Source: Nautiliaceae bacterium
GTDB taxonomy: Bacteria; Campylobacterota; Campylobacteria; Campylobacterales; Nautiliaceae
Direction of reading: 5' to 3'
NCBI GenBank assembly: GCA_027063075.1
Contig: JAMOSM010000164.1
Coordinates: 1 to 25,086 of the forward strand
Length of the DNA: 25,086 nt
Under the pieces are notes generated by a model. It was not told where the DNA came from. It was given only the letters and a program-made list of their open reading frames with translations, and searched no databases. The position numbers were made by a program, and so were the translations under genes. This document shows, piece by piece, positions 24,045 to 25,086 of this stretch (the stretch's first letter is position 1; each line of letters opens with the position of its first letter).

Positions 24045-25086
24045 GGCAAAGTATGATATTTTTGTGACTAAAGCCCAGGCTAAAGCAAAGGCTATTGAAC
24101 ATGAAGCTCAGATTCTTCTTGAAAATGCTAAAGCAAAGGCAAAAGAGATAGAACTTGAAGCTAAGAATTCTTATGAAATGCAAAAAATAGAGCTTCAAAA
24201 AGAGTATGAAAATAAGCTTAATGAGATTTTGAAAAAAGAAGAGGAGATTGAAAAGCTTTTAGAGGAGAATATAAAAAAAGATGAAAAACTTAAAAAAGCA
24301 GAGGCATTACTTCAAAAAGCAAAAGAAAAATATGAAGAAAAATTAAAAGAAGTTGAAAAAATACTCGAAAATGCGGCAGGTCTTACAAAAGATGAGGCAA
24401 AAGAGATTATTCTTAAAAAAACAGAAGAAAATTTAAGGGATGAAATTGCCCATCTTACAAGAAAAATTATAAAAGAAGCCGAAAATGATGCAAAGAAAAA
24501 AGCAAATTTTATAATAGCTCAGGCTACTACAAGATATGCAGGGGAGTTTGCGGGGGAGAGGCTTATCAATGTTGTTGCAATAGGTGATGATGAAATGAAA
24601 GGAAGAATTATCGGAAAAGAGGGTAAAAATATTAAAACTCTTGAGATGATAACAGGATGCGATATTATAATTGACGAAACACCGGGAATTATTACTGTTA
24701 GCAGTTTTAATATTTACAGACGTCAGATTGCAGTTGAAACAATTAAAAGACTGATTGAAGATGGAAGAATTCATCCTGCAAGAATTGAAGAAGTATATAA
24801 AAAAGTAGAAGAGGAGTTTGAAGAAAAAACTACTAAAGAGGGAGAAGATATTTTACTTGATTTAGGTTTAGCAAGTGCTGGAATTCATCCTGAAATTGTA
24901 AAGCTTATAGGACGCCTTAGATACAGGGCAAGTTATGGACAAAATGCTCTTGGGCATTCACTTGAGGTTGCTCATCTTGCCGGAATTATGGCTGCTGAAA
25001 TGGGTGCGGATGAGATGCTTGCAAAAAGAGCCGGACTTCTTCACGATATAGGAAAAGCTTTAACTCATGAAATAGGCGGAGACCAT
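23971..25086 (+). CDS. rny: Ribonuclease Y, 3' end cut by window
   Basis: The first 372 residues of RNase Y, a membrane-tethered endoribonuclease that starts mRNA decay in bacteria lacking RNase E. ATG 23971 has AAGGAG upstream. Residues 2-20 (IIEIILASSLSALGVFFIT) are the membrane anchor. A long Ala/Lys/Glu coiled coil (about 22-200) follows, then the KH domain with GRIIGKEGKNIKTLEMITG. The HD domain begins near residue 330 (ALGHSLEVAHLAGIMA) and has its HD motif in GLLHDIGKALTHEIGGDH at the window edge. The open frame continues off the end; about 150 residues are probably missing. It overlaps the cyclo-ligase gene by 74 bases in another frame. Assignment is certain. Confidence 0.96.
   Translation, partial: MIIEIILASSLSALGVFFITKKMDKAKYDIFVTKAQAKAKAIEHEAQILLENAKAKAKEIELEAKNSYEMQKIELQKEYENKLNEILKKEEEIEKLLEENIKKDEKLKKAEALLQKAKEKYEEKLKEVEKILENAAGLTKDEAKEIILKKTEENLRDEIAHLTRKIIKEAENDAKKKANFIIAQATTRYAGEFAGERLINVVAIGDDEMKGRIIGKEGKNIKTLEMITGCDIIIDETPGIITVSSFNIYRRQIAVETIKRLIEDGRIHPARIEEVYKKVEEEFEEKTTKEGEDILLDLGLASAGIHPEIVKLIGRLRYRASYGQNALGHSLEVAHLAGIMAAEMGADEMLAKRAGLLHDIGKALTHEIGGDH

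Noticed and set aside
24433..24774. 113-codon minus-strand open frame near the right edge
   Set aside because: It is antisense to the KH-domain region of rny, with Asn/Ser/Cys-rich low-quality translation and no family likeness.

Overview
The window is gene-dense, AT-rich chromosomal DNA. By eye the GC content is roughly one third. No stretch of more than about 70 bases lacks a gene, and no tRNA, rRNA, CRISPR array or insertion sequence is visible. The gene set points to a Campylobacterota (Epsilonproteobacteria) chromosome: recA-eno-ftsB-like-AMIN-aroK, then a block M23 peptidase-minC-lpxC-tsaB-like-thrB-ylxR-infB-rbfA-HAD-rimP, then an M23 peptidase with its bactofilin CcmA, plus futalosine-type menaquinone synthesis (MqnD) and ribonuclease Y. 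From memory, Campylobacter jejuni and Helicobacter pylori keep much of this order. My best guess is a vent or Nautiliales-type member (Nautilia, Caminibacter, Lebetimonas), but the genus is an inference I cannot test here.

Layout. (1) 4-1861, minus strand: a three-gene unit of a Uma2-type nuclease, mqnD and a PemK/MazF-like protein. (2) 1890-1912: a perfect 23-bp inverted repeat carrying a -10 box on each strand, placed between that unit and recA. (3) 1939-6315, plus: recA, eno, an FtsB-like protein, an AMIN-domain protein, aroK, a 60-residue protein and an unusual uracil-DNA glycosylase-like protein. A terminator-like hairpin overlaps the eno stop codon. (4) 6361-7416: flhB. (5) 7465-15239: nrnA, an M23 peptidase, minC, lpxC, tsaB-like, thrB, ylxR and infB, tightly packed and often joined by ATGA overlaps. 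(6) 15308-20589: rbfA, a HAD phosphatase, rimP, ribD, a menG-like methyltransferase, a J-domain protein, a Csd1-type M23 peptidase and ccmA. (7) 20573-23405, minus: a lipoprotein with a thioredoxin-like fold, ftsY, a small membrane protein and radA. (8) 23445 to the right edge, plus: 5-formyl-THF cyclo-ligase and ribonuclease Y, the latter cut by the window end.

Themes. Envelope and cell-shape genes are frequent: two LytM peptidases, bactofilin, LpxC, MinC, an FtsB-like protein, an AMIN protein and FtsY. Translation factors form a second theme (IF-2, RbfA, RimP, YlxR), and menaquinone synthesis a third (MqnD, MenG-like). DNA maintenance is represented by RecA, RadA and a UDG-like protein.

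Most of this is ordinary core genome. The least ordinary part is the left edge, where two nuclease-type accessory genes flank mqnD and share a palindromic promoter region with recA. I see no clearly novel multi-gene system, and the findings are modest by design.
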